DNA of 64,000 bases from Platanthera guangdongensis (lineage: Eukaryota > Streptophyta > Magnoliopsida > Asparagales > Orchidaceae): NCBI GenBank assembly GCA_039583875.1, contig CM077150.1, positions 184,144,375-184,208,374 of the forward strand, written 5' to 3'. The first letter of the stretch is position 1. Each line of letters begins with the position of its first letter. Shown piece after piece: positions 54,644 to 64,000 of the stretch. The translations under genes and the position numbers were made by a program. Below the pieces are notes generated by a model, which was not told the DNA's origin, searched no databases, and saw nothing but the letters and a program-made list of their open reading frames with translations.

Positions 54644-54847
54644 TTTGGTCGGGCTTAAAGTGAATTCGTGGGCGAATTATTTTTAAGGGGTGGTGAGCAC
54701 ATTGTGTGCGTCATCGTAATAACAGTGAAAAGAACCCATGAATGTCCACTTAGGAATGAAAATACTCGTGTTTGAGGAACCTGCGTGTTCCTATAATTAA
54801 TGTTTGTAATTTATTTGGTCGCTTAACGGTGTTTTGTACCACTATAG

Positions 54848-55990
54848 GTGACCCAAAGTGGTGTTGGGCCGTCAGAACGCCGAGTTTCTGAGGCTAGTAG
54901 TGCACCGGATGTTGCTCCTGCAATACCTCTGTCGGCTGAAAATATACGATTGATGGCTGAAAGCGGTGTTGGCCGTGATAAATGCGCAGCCTGGAAGGCA
55001 AGCGCAGCAGCCCGCTCCTGTGTTGGAGCAAGTACCTCTTCAAGAGGCTGAGCCGAGGAGGGTGGAGCAAGTGGTTGTGGAACCGGTGGCGCCAAAGAGG
55101 GCAACTGAGAGGCAGTTGAAGCATGTAATGAGCTTTAACCCTCTGTTATTCTCGGGGTTGGGAACCCCATCTCAAAGGTGAAGACTGGCTCTCCAGGGTG
55201 AAGAGAGTCATGACAGCGACGGAGACGGAGGAGTGGCAAATGACCACCATCGCTACGTTCCTGCTGGACGATGAAGCGAGGATGTGGTGGGAAGGATTGG
55301 AGCTGCATCATTTGAGAGGTAGACAACTGATAGACGTTCCGATGGAAGAGTTCTCGGGATTGTTCTTAGCAAGATACCTCCCTTCGACGCAGAAGATAGC
55401 GTTGGAGAATGAGTTCCTGAAGTTGGTACAGGGTGAGAGGAGCGTGGATGAATATCTCCACGAGTTTACTCATCTGAGTCGATATGCTAGCTCCACCATC
55501 ATGGATGAGGAGCGCAAGACTAATCGCTTCTATGAAGGCCTGAGGGATGAGTTGAGATTACTACTCTCGGGGCCGATGACGAAGGGTTTCTTAACCTTGG
55601 TCAATACTGCCCGGTCCTTGGAGAAGGACATGAAGAGAGTGCAAGCGAAGAAAAGCTTGGGTAAGAAGAAATCTGAGTTTAGAGTGCCGACTACTTCAAA
55701 TTCCGGCTATCGGAGGTCTTTCAAGAAGCATAGGACTTCGGGTCCAGCTCCTTCTGGCGCTTCTGGGGCGACTACGGGTCGGACCCCCGGGCGCGTGTTT
55801 TACTTGTGGAAAGACGGGGCATTTCGCCCGTGATTGTTGGAGCGGACGTCCTAAGTCCGAAAGAAGGCCGGGAGCTACTTATGAAGAGAAGGGAAAGGCA
55901 GTGGAGTCAACCGCATCCCACTATGCTCCGGCCCAACCAAGGGTCTATAATCTTGGCCAACATGAGGCCATCAAATAAGCTGATGTGGTG
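54848..55990 (+). pseudogene. G1 gag (frameshifted)
   Basis: MTQSGVGPSERRVSEASSAP starts at 54848; a shift near 54950 leads to MLAVINAQPGRQAQQPAP and ATERQLKHVMSFNP, another near 55180 to [99 protein letters not shown]5 run at 55783-55787 (C4 in G2) shifts the frame just before the knuckle; the adjacent frame then reads ACFTCGKTGHFARDCWSGRPKSERRPGA to EAIK, TAA. So the CCHC box is intact but out of frame. Confidence 0.88.
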
Positions 55991-56032
55991 ACAGGTACGG
56001 TTTAATTTATAGCAAGTTAATTATTTAAATAC

Positions 56033-57376
56033 TTGTTATGCACATGTTACCTTACCACTACTTGTTTAGGATTTGTGTTAATTTGTGAAAATCCGGCACG
56101 AGCACTCTTTGATACGGGAGCTTCACACTCCTTCTTGTCCGAAGGATTTATATCACGCATCGGAGTCCCTTCTTCGATGGCAAAGGATAAGTTGGATGTG
56201 TTGTTGCCCAACGGGTGTTCGATGCGAGCGGATAGGATCTGCGATCTTAAGGTTCGGATTGGGGAGTAGGAGTTCGACCTGCAGGCATCTTTACTTCCGT
56301 TGGCGGAGTTCGACGTCATTTTTGGCATGGACTGGCTCTCGGAGCAGCAGGCCCATATAGATTGCGGTAGCAAGGAAGTCAAGCTGGGAGCAAGTTGTGA
56401 GACGACTTTTACGGGCTTAAAGGGGTCGAGCAGGACGTTGATGTCTGCTCTTCAGGTGGTGAAGGCGGTTCGTGCCGGAGCAGAACTGTTCTTTACACTA
56501 GTGGAGGTTGCAAAGCCGAAGCCCGCGTTGGATTGTATTTCAGTGGTATCAGAATACCCTGATGTGTTCCCCGCAGATCTTCCTGGAGCCCCGCCTCAGC
56601 GGGAGATAGATTTTACGATCGAGCTAGTGCCAGGTGCAAAGCCTGTGTCACGATCTCCGTATCGGCTAGCGCCTAAGGAAATGGCGGAGCTGAAAGTTCA
56701 ACTGCAAGAGTTGTTAGAGCAAGGGTATGTGCGCCTGAGTTCTTCGCCTTGGAGCGCACCGGTCCTCTTTGTTAAGAAAAAGGACGGAAGCTTGAGGCTA
56801 TGTATTGATTACCGGGAGCTCAACAAGCTGACTGAGAAGAATAAGTACCCGATCCCTCGGATTGATGATCTCTTTGATCAGTTAGTCGGGTCGACGGTGT
56901 ACTCGAAGTTAGATCTCAAGGCTGGGTACTATCAGCTGCGAATAAGGGAGAGTGATATCCCGAAGACAGCATTTAGTACGAGGTACGGGCATTATGAGTT
57001 TACGGTCATGCCGTTTGGGCTGACTAACGCGCTGTCAGTATTCATGGATTTGATGAACAGGACTTTTAGGGAGTACTTGGACCATTTCGTGATCGTCTTC
57101 ATCGACGATATTTTGGTGTACTCGCAAAGTGAGGAAGATCACTTCAAGCATCTTCATTTGGTGTTGGAAATACTCAGGAGAAATCAGTTGTATGCCAAGT
57201 TCTCGAAGTGCGAGTTTTGGCTATCCTCAATGGCATTCCTCGGTCATATAGTGAGTGGAGAGGGTATTGCTGTGGATCCGGCGAAGATTGTTGCGATACG
57301 GGAGTGGCCTGAGCTTGCTACGGTAGCAGAAGTCGGAGCTTTTTGGGGCTTGCCGGCTATTATAGGCACTTCGTAG
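56033..57376 (+). pseudogene. G1 protease and reverse transcriptase
   Basis: Protease: [25 protein letters not shown] with the DTGA active site intact, then TAG at 56267-56269 where G2 has Gln. In the same frame: [176 protein letters not shown] 1-nt loss near 57333 ends the frame at 57376. The polymerase core is complete. Confidence 0.9.
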
Positions 57377-58056
57377 AGAACTTCTCGCGGTTAGCGTTAC
57401 CTCTCACTACTTTGACGAGGAAGGAGCATAAGTTCGTTTGGACGCCGGAGTGCGCGCGAGCTTTTGAGGAATTGAAGTGTCGGTTGACCACAGCGCCTGT
57501 GCTGAGTTCGCCATGTGGAACCGAAGGCTATGAGATATATAGCGATGCTTCAGGCAGCGGTTTGGGTTGCGTGCTACTGCAGCACGGAAGCGTGATAGCT
57601 TATGGCTCGAGACAGCTAAAAGTGCACGAGAGGAATTATCCGGTCCATGACTTGGAGTTAGCGGCCGTGATTTTTGCCTTGAAGCTGTGGAGACACTATT
57701 TGTACGGTGTGAAGATTGATATCTACACCGATCACAAGAGCCTAAAGTATCTAATTGATCAGAAGGATCTGAATATGCGGCAGCGTAGATGGATGGAGTT
57801 CCTGGGGGACTATACATTCAAGATCCACTACGTGCCTGACAAAGGGAATGCGGTTGCGGACGCGTTGAGTCGCCGAGCCCCAGCTCCAGCCAATTGGCTA
57901 TCAGTGCATGATGAGCGGTTGGTGCGGGAGTTGGAGGCGTTGGAGATTGTTTGTGTTTATAGACAATCTAGTGCTGAAGCAGTTCTGAATTGGACTGAAG
58001 TCCAATATGACCTGGCTGATCGTATTGGCAAGCTTTGGATATGGATGCTCATATGA
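57343..58056 (+). pseudogene. G1 RNase H
   Basis: [12 protein letters not shown] connects RT to RNase [117 protein letters not shown]. All acidic residues are present. A 1-nt loss near 58024 shifts the frame into the integrase. Confidence 0.9.
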
Positions 58057-59460
58057 AGCAGTTCATGGTAGAGGCTCTGGATGGGTCAAATTCCCAATTC
58101 ATCGTGGAGGACGGATTGCTTTGGAGAGACGGTCGTTTGTGCGTCCCAAGTGTGGGCAGTTTACGGGTGGAGTTGTTGTACGAGGCGCACCATACCAAGT
58201 ACTCGATTCACCCGGGGAGCACGAAGATGTACCGTGATGTGAAGAAACTGTTTTGGTGGCCGGGTTTAAAGAAGGATGTGGCGCTATACGTAGCGAAGTG
58301 CCAAACCTGCGCCTTGGTAAAGGCGGAGTGCCAAAAGCCGGGAGGATTTCTTAAGTCCTTGCCCATTCCGGAATGGAAATTCGACGACATCTCTATGGAC
58401 TTTGTGCACGGTTTGCCAAGGTCGCAAAAGGGGAACGACGCCATTTGGGTGGTTGTTGATCGATTAACGAAGGTGTCGCATTTTATTCCGCATATGAAGG
58501 ATGATCTGGTGGAGAAGCTGGCAAAGCTTTATGTGGATAACATAGTACGGCTTCATGGTGTGCCCCGCAGCATCGTGAGTGACCGTGATGGGCGGTTCAC
58601 GTCCAATGATTGGAGGCTGGTGCAGCAAATGTTGGGAACAAAGCTGAAATTCAGCACAGCCTTCCATCCGCAAACAGATGGGCAGACTGAGAGGGTCAAT
58701 AGTACCATGGAAGATATGCTCCGCATGTGCGTCTTGGATTTCGGAAAGCAATGGGAAGAATACCTTTATTTGGTGGAGTTCGCATACAACAACAGCTACC
58801 AAGCGAGTATTCAGATGGCGCCTTTCGAGGCCCTATATGGTAGAAAATGTCGCACGCCGTTGTCTTGGTTAGAAACGGGTGAGTCAAAGTTGTATAAGCG
58901 ATCGGAAGTGAAGGATGCTACTTCTTTGGTGAGAACCATTCGGGAGAGGATGCTTATTGCTCAGGACCGGCAAGCAAAGTACTATAATGCCAAGCACATG
59001 AACGTGGAGTTTGCTGTGGGCGATTATGTAGACTTAAAGATCAAGCCGTTCAAGGGTGTCTCGCGGGTGCGACGATTGAAAAAGCTAAGCCCGAGGTACC
59101 TTGGACCGTTTGAGGTTCTGGAGCGAGTTGGTGAAGCGGCCGATAGGTTGAAGCTTTCAGCGGAGCTAAGTGGTTTACATGATGTATTCCATATTTCGGT
59201 GCTTCGGAAGGCGGTGCAAGAGCCTACGCAAGTGATCGTGGTTGATCAAGTGTCGGTGGAAGTGGGCTAACGCAAAGGTCAAGCTCGTGTGGATTGAGGA
59301 CTCGGAGGTCAAGCGGCTACGCAATAAAGAGATCAGGATGGTCAAGGTCCGGTGGGACAATTGCGGTCGTGAGGAGCTCTCTTGGGAGCGAGAGCAGACT
59401 ATGCTTGACGAGTATCCGGAGTTGTTCCGCTCAGGTACAAATTTTGGTTTTGTACATGTC
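58035..59460 (+). pseudogene. G1 integrase with chromodomain-like tail
   Basis: Finger HHTKYSIHPG..CQTCALVKAEC; core MDFVHGLPRSQKGNDAIWVVVDRL, SDRDGRFTSNDW, FHPQTDGQTERVNSTMEDM (Glu present); then YLGPFEVLERVG and HDVFHISVLRKAVQEP. A stop at 59268-59270 and a frame change precede the tail VKLVWIEDSEVKRLRNKEIRMVKVRWDN...EELSWEREQTMLDEYPELF (59280-59430). Compared with G3, only the join to the tail is damaged. Confidence 0.9.
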
Positions 59461-59509
59461 TTTCATTTATGTAATTTCGTGGACGAAATTCTTTTAAGAG
59501 TGGGAGAGT

Positions 59510-61803
59510 TGTAACGCCCCGAAACTCAAAGGAGCAAAGGGGGACGTTTTGGGCCAGTTTGGGTTCTGGCTGCAGGCACACGGCCTGGGACACGGGCGTA
59601 TCCCAGGGCGTGTCAAGCCTGTGTCGACACTAAGACGGGAAGTCGACACTTTGGTCTCGACATTATGTCGAGACTGGGCACACGGCCTGCGACACAGGCG
59701 TGTCGCAGGGCGTGTCGACCCGTGTCGACACTTAGCCGCGATGTCGACACTGTGCTTTGATGATGTGTCAAGACATGGCACACGGTCTGCGACACGGGCG
59801 TGTCGCAGGGCGTGTCAGCCCGTGTCGACACTCGTCCCGCGAAGTCGACACTTTGGTGTCGACAATGTGTCGAGACATAGCACACGGCCTACGACACGGG
59901 CGTGTCGCAGGGCGTGTCGACCCGTGTCGACACTTAGCCGCGAAGTATCGAGACCGTGTACACAGCTTGGAGCCCAGGCGTGTCAAGGTGACACGGGTCG
60001 GGACACGGGCGTGTCCTAGAACCCGTGCAGTGCTCGAGTTGAAAATGGGGAAAAATCATGGGGTACACGGCCGGCCACACGGCCGTGTGAGGTGGAACAC
60101 GGGCATGTTAGGTCGAACATGGGCGTGTTCGATACCCGTGTGAGGTTCCAGGTGATTCGATTTTGACGGTGAATGAGGCACACGGCCCTGGACACGGGCG
60201 TGTGCCAGGCCGTGTTCGGTCCAGATTGGGCATTTCAGCCCCGAATCAAAGTCGTTCGTTTCCTTGTTTTGAGATCCAACGGCTGGGGGATGTTCCTGAA
60301 GGGATATACCCATGGATGGGCTTAGAAAACCCTCACTTTTCTTAAGTGTTCTCTTTTTAAATCCTTGGAGAGAGAGGAGAGCTAAGGGAAGAAGAATGAG
60401 CTAGATCCTCCATTGGAGGAGCTTCGGAGCTCCGAATCGCGAGCCGACTCTGGATCCACGGAGGCAACGCTAGTGCGGTTGTTCTTATCCGATTACTTTT
60501 CAATGGCGCCAAAGAGGAACGCAAGGGTAACGATCCTCATCTTGAGCATGAATAGCTCTCTTTCTTAGCATAGGAAGCCCGCTCTCACGAGTTTGCGGAG
60601 AGTTGGGGGCGTTCCTTCGGGTAGATATGTGAAGTCCCCGTTGTTTAGCGTCCGTATGCGAGAACGGACATAGGCATGATGTGTGAAGCCTACCCGGACA
60701 TGTTAGTGTGGATCGGTGATGTTGCATTGCATAAGGCCGGAGAAGACTCCGTGCTATTGGTTGTTTCTCGGGTTTTCTACGCGGTAGATTGCAGCAGGGA
60801 GCCTTGGGGACTAACCCAAAGGTGCACCCGGAAAATTGGGCGGATAAAAGATCTTGCCAACTTGGTGGCCTGAGAGCCAACTTGAACATAACCGAGTTAT
60901 GTGACTTGTGGTAGAATGGGACTCGGTGGAAGTTTGACCCGCGCAAATGGCTTAAATTGCCGTTGCGATGTGAGCACGGGTTAGATGGAACCGTACCCGC
61001 TCTATGTCGTTCGGTTAAAGAGACCTAAGGTTACGTGGCACTTGCCGTTGGCATAGATGTGAGTCTTCGGCGGTCAATGGCTTAAATTGTCGTGACCCAG
61101 GCCAAGAAGACATATTGCTCATAGGTTTGGCCGTCTAAGTGGCGGTGGTGAGTCCGGAATGTTAATGGCTTTAATTGACGTGACATCGACCGGTTCACCG
61201 AGAATGTGCCCTGAGTGCACGGGGCGTGTGGCCGAGCGAGCCAACGTCTGTGATGAAATGGCTATTGTTATAAATTGCTCGCTTATGCTAATGAAGTGCA
61301 GGGAAGGAGCATCGCCGCCCCGAGTTGGGGGCGGGATCGTTATAATTTGGTCAGCATTGCTGACCGTTGCCTTGTTTTCGCCACCGTGCGGTGGTTTCAG
61401 GTGCAGCTGGACCAAGCGGTCAATAGCGGGCTAAAGCCCTTTTTGTGAAGCCGTCCCTCGAAGGCTCAAGTGGAAGTGTTTACTGCTTTATTCATGTGTG
61501 ACCGGCCTGCGTGCCGTAGTTTGTAAAACATGTAATTTAAAGTGCAACATTTTGTAAGGCCTTAAGGCTTATTTTGAGTATTTAGTATAACATTCCTATT
61601 CTGTAGTAGTGGACATTCATGCTCTAATGCTGGGTTCTTTGTTACAACTTTTATAAACTGCTTCCGCTAGAATGCTCTGTGTAGGACGTTGAGATTGGTT
61701 GGATGGTTTCCATAAGTAACCACCCGATCTGTCTGTAGTATATGGCGTCGGGCCCCGGCCGGACCTACTGCTATATGCTATGCGACGGATAGGGGGTGTT
61801 ACA
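59510..61803 (+). repeat. G1 3' LTR with preceding polypurine tract
   Basis: AAGAGTGGGAGAGT (59496-59509) precedes TGTAACGCCCCGAAACTC; the LTR ends GGGGGTGTTACA at 61803, then CAGTG. It carries the same palindrome cluster (59575-59965) as the 5' LTR. Confidence 0.94.
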
Positions 61804-62719
61804 CAGTGTGACCTGGCTAATCGGATTCGGCAGTCTCTGGATATGGATGGCCGCATGAAGCAAATCATGATTGAGGCTTTCGATGGGTCAAATTCCCAAT
61901 TTGAGGTCGTGGATGGATTGCTGTGGAAAGACGGTCGTTTGTGCGTCCCAATTGTGGGCAAATTGCGGGTGGAATTGATGTACGAGGCTCATCATACCAA
62001 GTACTCAATTCACCTGGGGAGCACGAAGATGTACCGTGATATGAAGAAATTGTTCTAGTGGCCAGGAATTAAGAAGGATGTTGCACTGTACATGGCGAAG
62101 TGTCAAACATGTGCCTTGGTGAAGGCGGAATGCCAAAAGCCGGAAGGATTCTTGAAGTCCTTGCCTATTCCGGAGTGGAAGTTCGATGACATTACTATGG
62201 ACTTTGTGCATGGTTTGCCAAGGTCGCAGAAGGGAAAAAACGCTATTTGGGTGATCGTAGATCGTCTAACAAAAGTGTCACATTTCATCCCACGTAGTAA
62301 GGATGATTCTGTGGAGAAATTGGCAAAGATATACGTGGATAATATTGTGCGGCTTCACGGTGTGCCCCGCGACATCGTAAGTAACCGTGATGGGCAGTTC
62401 ACCTCCAATGATTGGAGGCTGGTGCAGCAGATGTTGGGAACAAAGCTGAGTTTCAGCACAGCCTTTCATCCGCAGATGGATGGGCAGACTGAGAGAGTCA
62501 ATAGGACAATGGAAGACATGTTTCGCATGTGCTCCTGGATTTCAGGAAGTAGTGGGAAGATCACCTATACTTAGTGGAATTCGCTTACAACAATAGCTAC
62601 CAGGCGAGCATTCAAATGTAGCCCTTCGAGGCCCTTTATGGTAGAAGATGTCGCATGCCGTTGTCTTGGTTGGAAACGGGTGAGTCAAAGTTGTACAAGC
62701 GCCACGAGGTGGAAGATGC
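61804..62719 (+). pseudogene. G2 integrase fragment
   Basis: Continues the frame from 52318: CDLANRIRQSLDMDGRMKQIMIEAFDGSNSQF, HHTKYSIHLGSTKMYRDMKKLF, TAG at 62056-62058 for Trp, then CQTCALVKAECQKPEGF, MDFVHGLPRSQKGKNAIWVIVDRL, FHPQMDGQTERVNRTMEDM. A 1-nt loss near 62533 and a TAG for Gln follow, then EFAYNNSYQASIQM, TAG, PFEALYGRRC, ETGESKLYKRHEVEDA, where the S2-family LTR begins. The second catalytic Asp region reads SNRDGQFTS. Confidence 0.9.
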
Positions 62720-64000
62720 TGTTGGAACACCCTATTACTAATTTGGGTCAGGATCACTATGTCTCTAGGAACCTTTGTTTGACCTTCTGTATAGCTTTAT
62801 AGGTCAATTAGAATTGAGTCTAAGGGTTAGAAGTCTAGGATTGGAAGCTGCCCTGAAGACCAAGTTTTTCTGTCTGGAGACTAAGTCTGATCGTCGAGCT
62901 CAGCACGACGATTCGTCGAACTCAGATCGACGATCGTCGAGCTCAACTTCGGCAGATCGTCGAGCTCCACTCGACGATCGCTGAGCTCAACTTCATAATA
63001 TCGTCGAACTCCATTCGACGATCGGTGAGCTCAGTTCGACGATTTTGACTCTGCATTGGATCTTTATCTCTGAGCTCAGTTCGACGATCTTTGAGCTCAG
63101 ATCGACGATTATTTTGCTGCTTAAGTTTTTTCAGTTCGCTGAGCTCAGCTCGACGATAGTAGAGCTCAGTTCGACGATTTCAGATAACTTCCAGAATTCA
63201 AATTCAAATCAGACAGGAGTTATTCTGCAATTAATTCAGAGATTTGCTAGCCGTTTTCATTTATTTCTGGACCAAGTTTCAAGGGATTTTTCAAGGAATA
63301 ATTCTGTGGACTTTCCTCTAGAAGAGTTTTTGCAATTAAGGATGCAATCAATGCAGACCAACGGCTATCTTTGACAGAGTGATATTCTATTCTGGAACAG
63401 AGAATAAAATACAGAATGTTTTTGAATCAATAGAGATTAACAAGAAGAGGACACACAACTCAGAACACAGAGACTCACTCAAAAACTTCTGTCAAAAAGA
63501 ATTCTGAAGAACACTCATCAAAGAGATCAAGCTTTCAAAAATCTTCAGATCTCTTCAGCTCTCAAAGTGTTCAAGGCCAACATCAATTCAAGACTCCAGA
63601 CACTCAACATTTCAGCTTGCTGAAATCATCTATTGCTGGAGATCTATCTTTGAAGGCCTATCACCCTCAGCAAAGCTCTTCTTCCTGAAGATCTCAAGGA
63701 CTCAGGGGGAGCTTTGACATCAATCCACTTAGTCTTCTCAGTTGTTTGAGAAAGAGAAGACTGTCATCACTCTCTCACCCCCACTCTATAAAGGGTTTCT
63801 CAAACTCCCTTTAAAAGTTTGAATCCTGGTTTTTGAGCACCTTGTCAAAAGCTCATTGGTGGCAAGACACCTGATCAAAAAATCTGCTTTGGTTTTTGAG
63901 CACCTTATCAAAAGCTCATTGGTGCCCAGGACACCTGATCAACTCATCCTGCAGTGGATTCCTACCTAGGGTGGTAGAAGAGTGGATGTACCCAAGTTTG
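62720..64000 (+). repeat. S2-family LTR, partial (plus orientation)
   Basis: TGTTGGAACACCCTATTACT starts at 62720 inside G2 integrase; left flank GATGC. It matches the S2 LTR over the whole 1.28 kb present, including the TCGACGAT array (62885-63185), AATAAAAT at about 63403 and the CACCTTGTCAAAAGCTCATT direct repeats (63839-63920). About 320 bp more would be expected outside. It may be a solo LTR or the 5' LTR of a full element. Confidence 0.92.

Larger units (their letters stand above)
52319..61803 (+). mobile_element. Gypsy G1 (Tekay-type), complete with target duplication
   Basis: 9485 bp: 5' LTR 52319-54622, PBS, gag, PR, RT, RNase H, IN with chromodomain-like tail, polypurine tract, 3' LTR 59510-61803. 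Flanked by CAGTG (52314-52318) and CAGTG (61804-61808). LTRs of 2304 and 2294 bp differ by scattered substitutions and an 8-nt indel near 54205/61395. About six frame lesions make it non-autonomous. It is inserted in G2 between RNase H and IN, in the same orientation. Confidence 0.95.
32795..62719 (+). mobile_element. Gypsy G2 (Tekay-type), five dispersed pieces
   Basis: One element in fragments: 5' LTR 32795-33004 and 42546-40666 (now inverted), gag and pol 40443-37573 (inverted), RNase H 43201-43292, RNase H end 52118-52318, integrase 61804-62719. Reading frames join exactly across each insertion (…[37 protein letters not shown]) and every junction carries a matching 5-bp duplication. Interrupted by copia C, G3, G1 and an S2-family LTR. 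Inserted in GA at 32794; left flank CACTT. Confidence 0.85.

Noticed and set aside
52439..60313. Cys/Arg/His-rich frames (RPCRRPCAMSRH type) in G1 LTRs
   Set aside because: Products of the GTGTCGACAC and GACACGGGCGTGTC palindromes read in all frames on both strands; present identically in both LTRs.

Overview
The window is nuclear DNA of a flowering plant. It is almost entirely nested LTR retrotransposons, and I see no convincing single-copy host gene, tRNA, rRNA or CRISPR array. The plant assignment rests on the element families: Sirevirus-type Ty1/copia with an extra ORF behind pol, Tekay/Del-type Ty3/gypsy with a C-terminal chromodomain-like tail and LTRs of about 2 kb, and a Tat-like gypsy fragment with intron-containing antisense genes. 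Most priming sites match plant initiator tRNA-Met (TGGTATC...). I cannot name the species.

Left block (1-19246, minus strand). Sirevirus S1 (1-8781, running off the left edge) sits inside the third ORF of Sirevirus S2 (8782-19246). Both read LTR, PBS, gag, PR, IN, RT, RNase H, palindromic-repeat array, TATA box, ORF3. S2 also carries a 2.37-kb internal tandem duplication that creates an integrase-gag chimeric ORF. S2 itself entered the 3' part of a GC-rich Tat-like gypsy element (19247 to about 24577) that holds two decayed, intron-bearing genes on the minus strand, each with its own TATAAATA box.

Middle block (24578-43292). An orphan TCGACGAAT-type array (24765-25085) is followed by a decayed minus-strand copia D with an unusually short putative LTR. 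Copia D adjoins gypsy GA, in which gag is fused in frame to RT. GA was entered by gypsy G2 (from 32795). G2 was then entered by copia C, and a segment of about 9.3 kb (33255-42546) was inverted between two opposed copies of a 250-bp LTR. Matching 5-bp target duplications and the continuing G2 reading frame allow the old order to be worked out.

Right block (43201-64000). The rest of G2 is cut into pieces by two nearly complete Tekay-type elements: G3 (minus, 43293-52117, duplication GGTAC) and G1 (plus, 52319-61803, duplication CAGTG). At 62720 an S2-family LTR (plus) enters G2 and runs off the right edge.

The most striking recurring signal is that nearly every family carries its own array of short CpG-containing palindromes: GTGTCGACAC in S1, ATCGTCGA/TCGACGAT in S2, GACACGGGCGTGTC in the gypsies and CCGCGCGG in copia C. 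In S1 and S2 the LTR array is repeated directly upstream of a second TATA box that precedes ORF3. This suggests an internal promoter, sharing LTR control sites, for the ORF in the env position. In S2 the same palindromes also run through the gag coding sequence.
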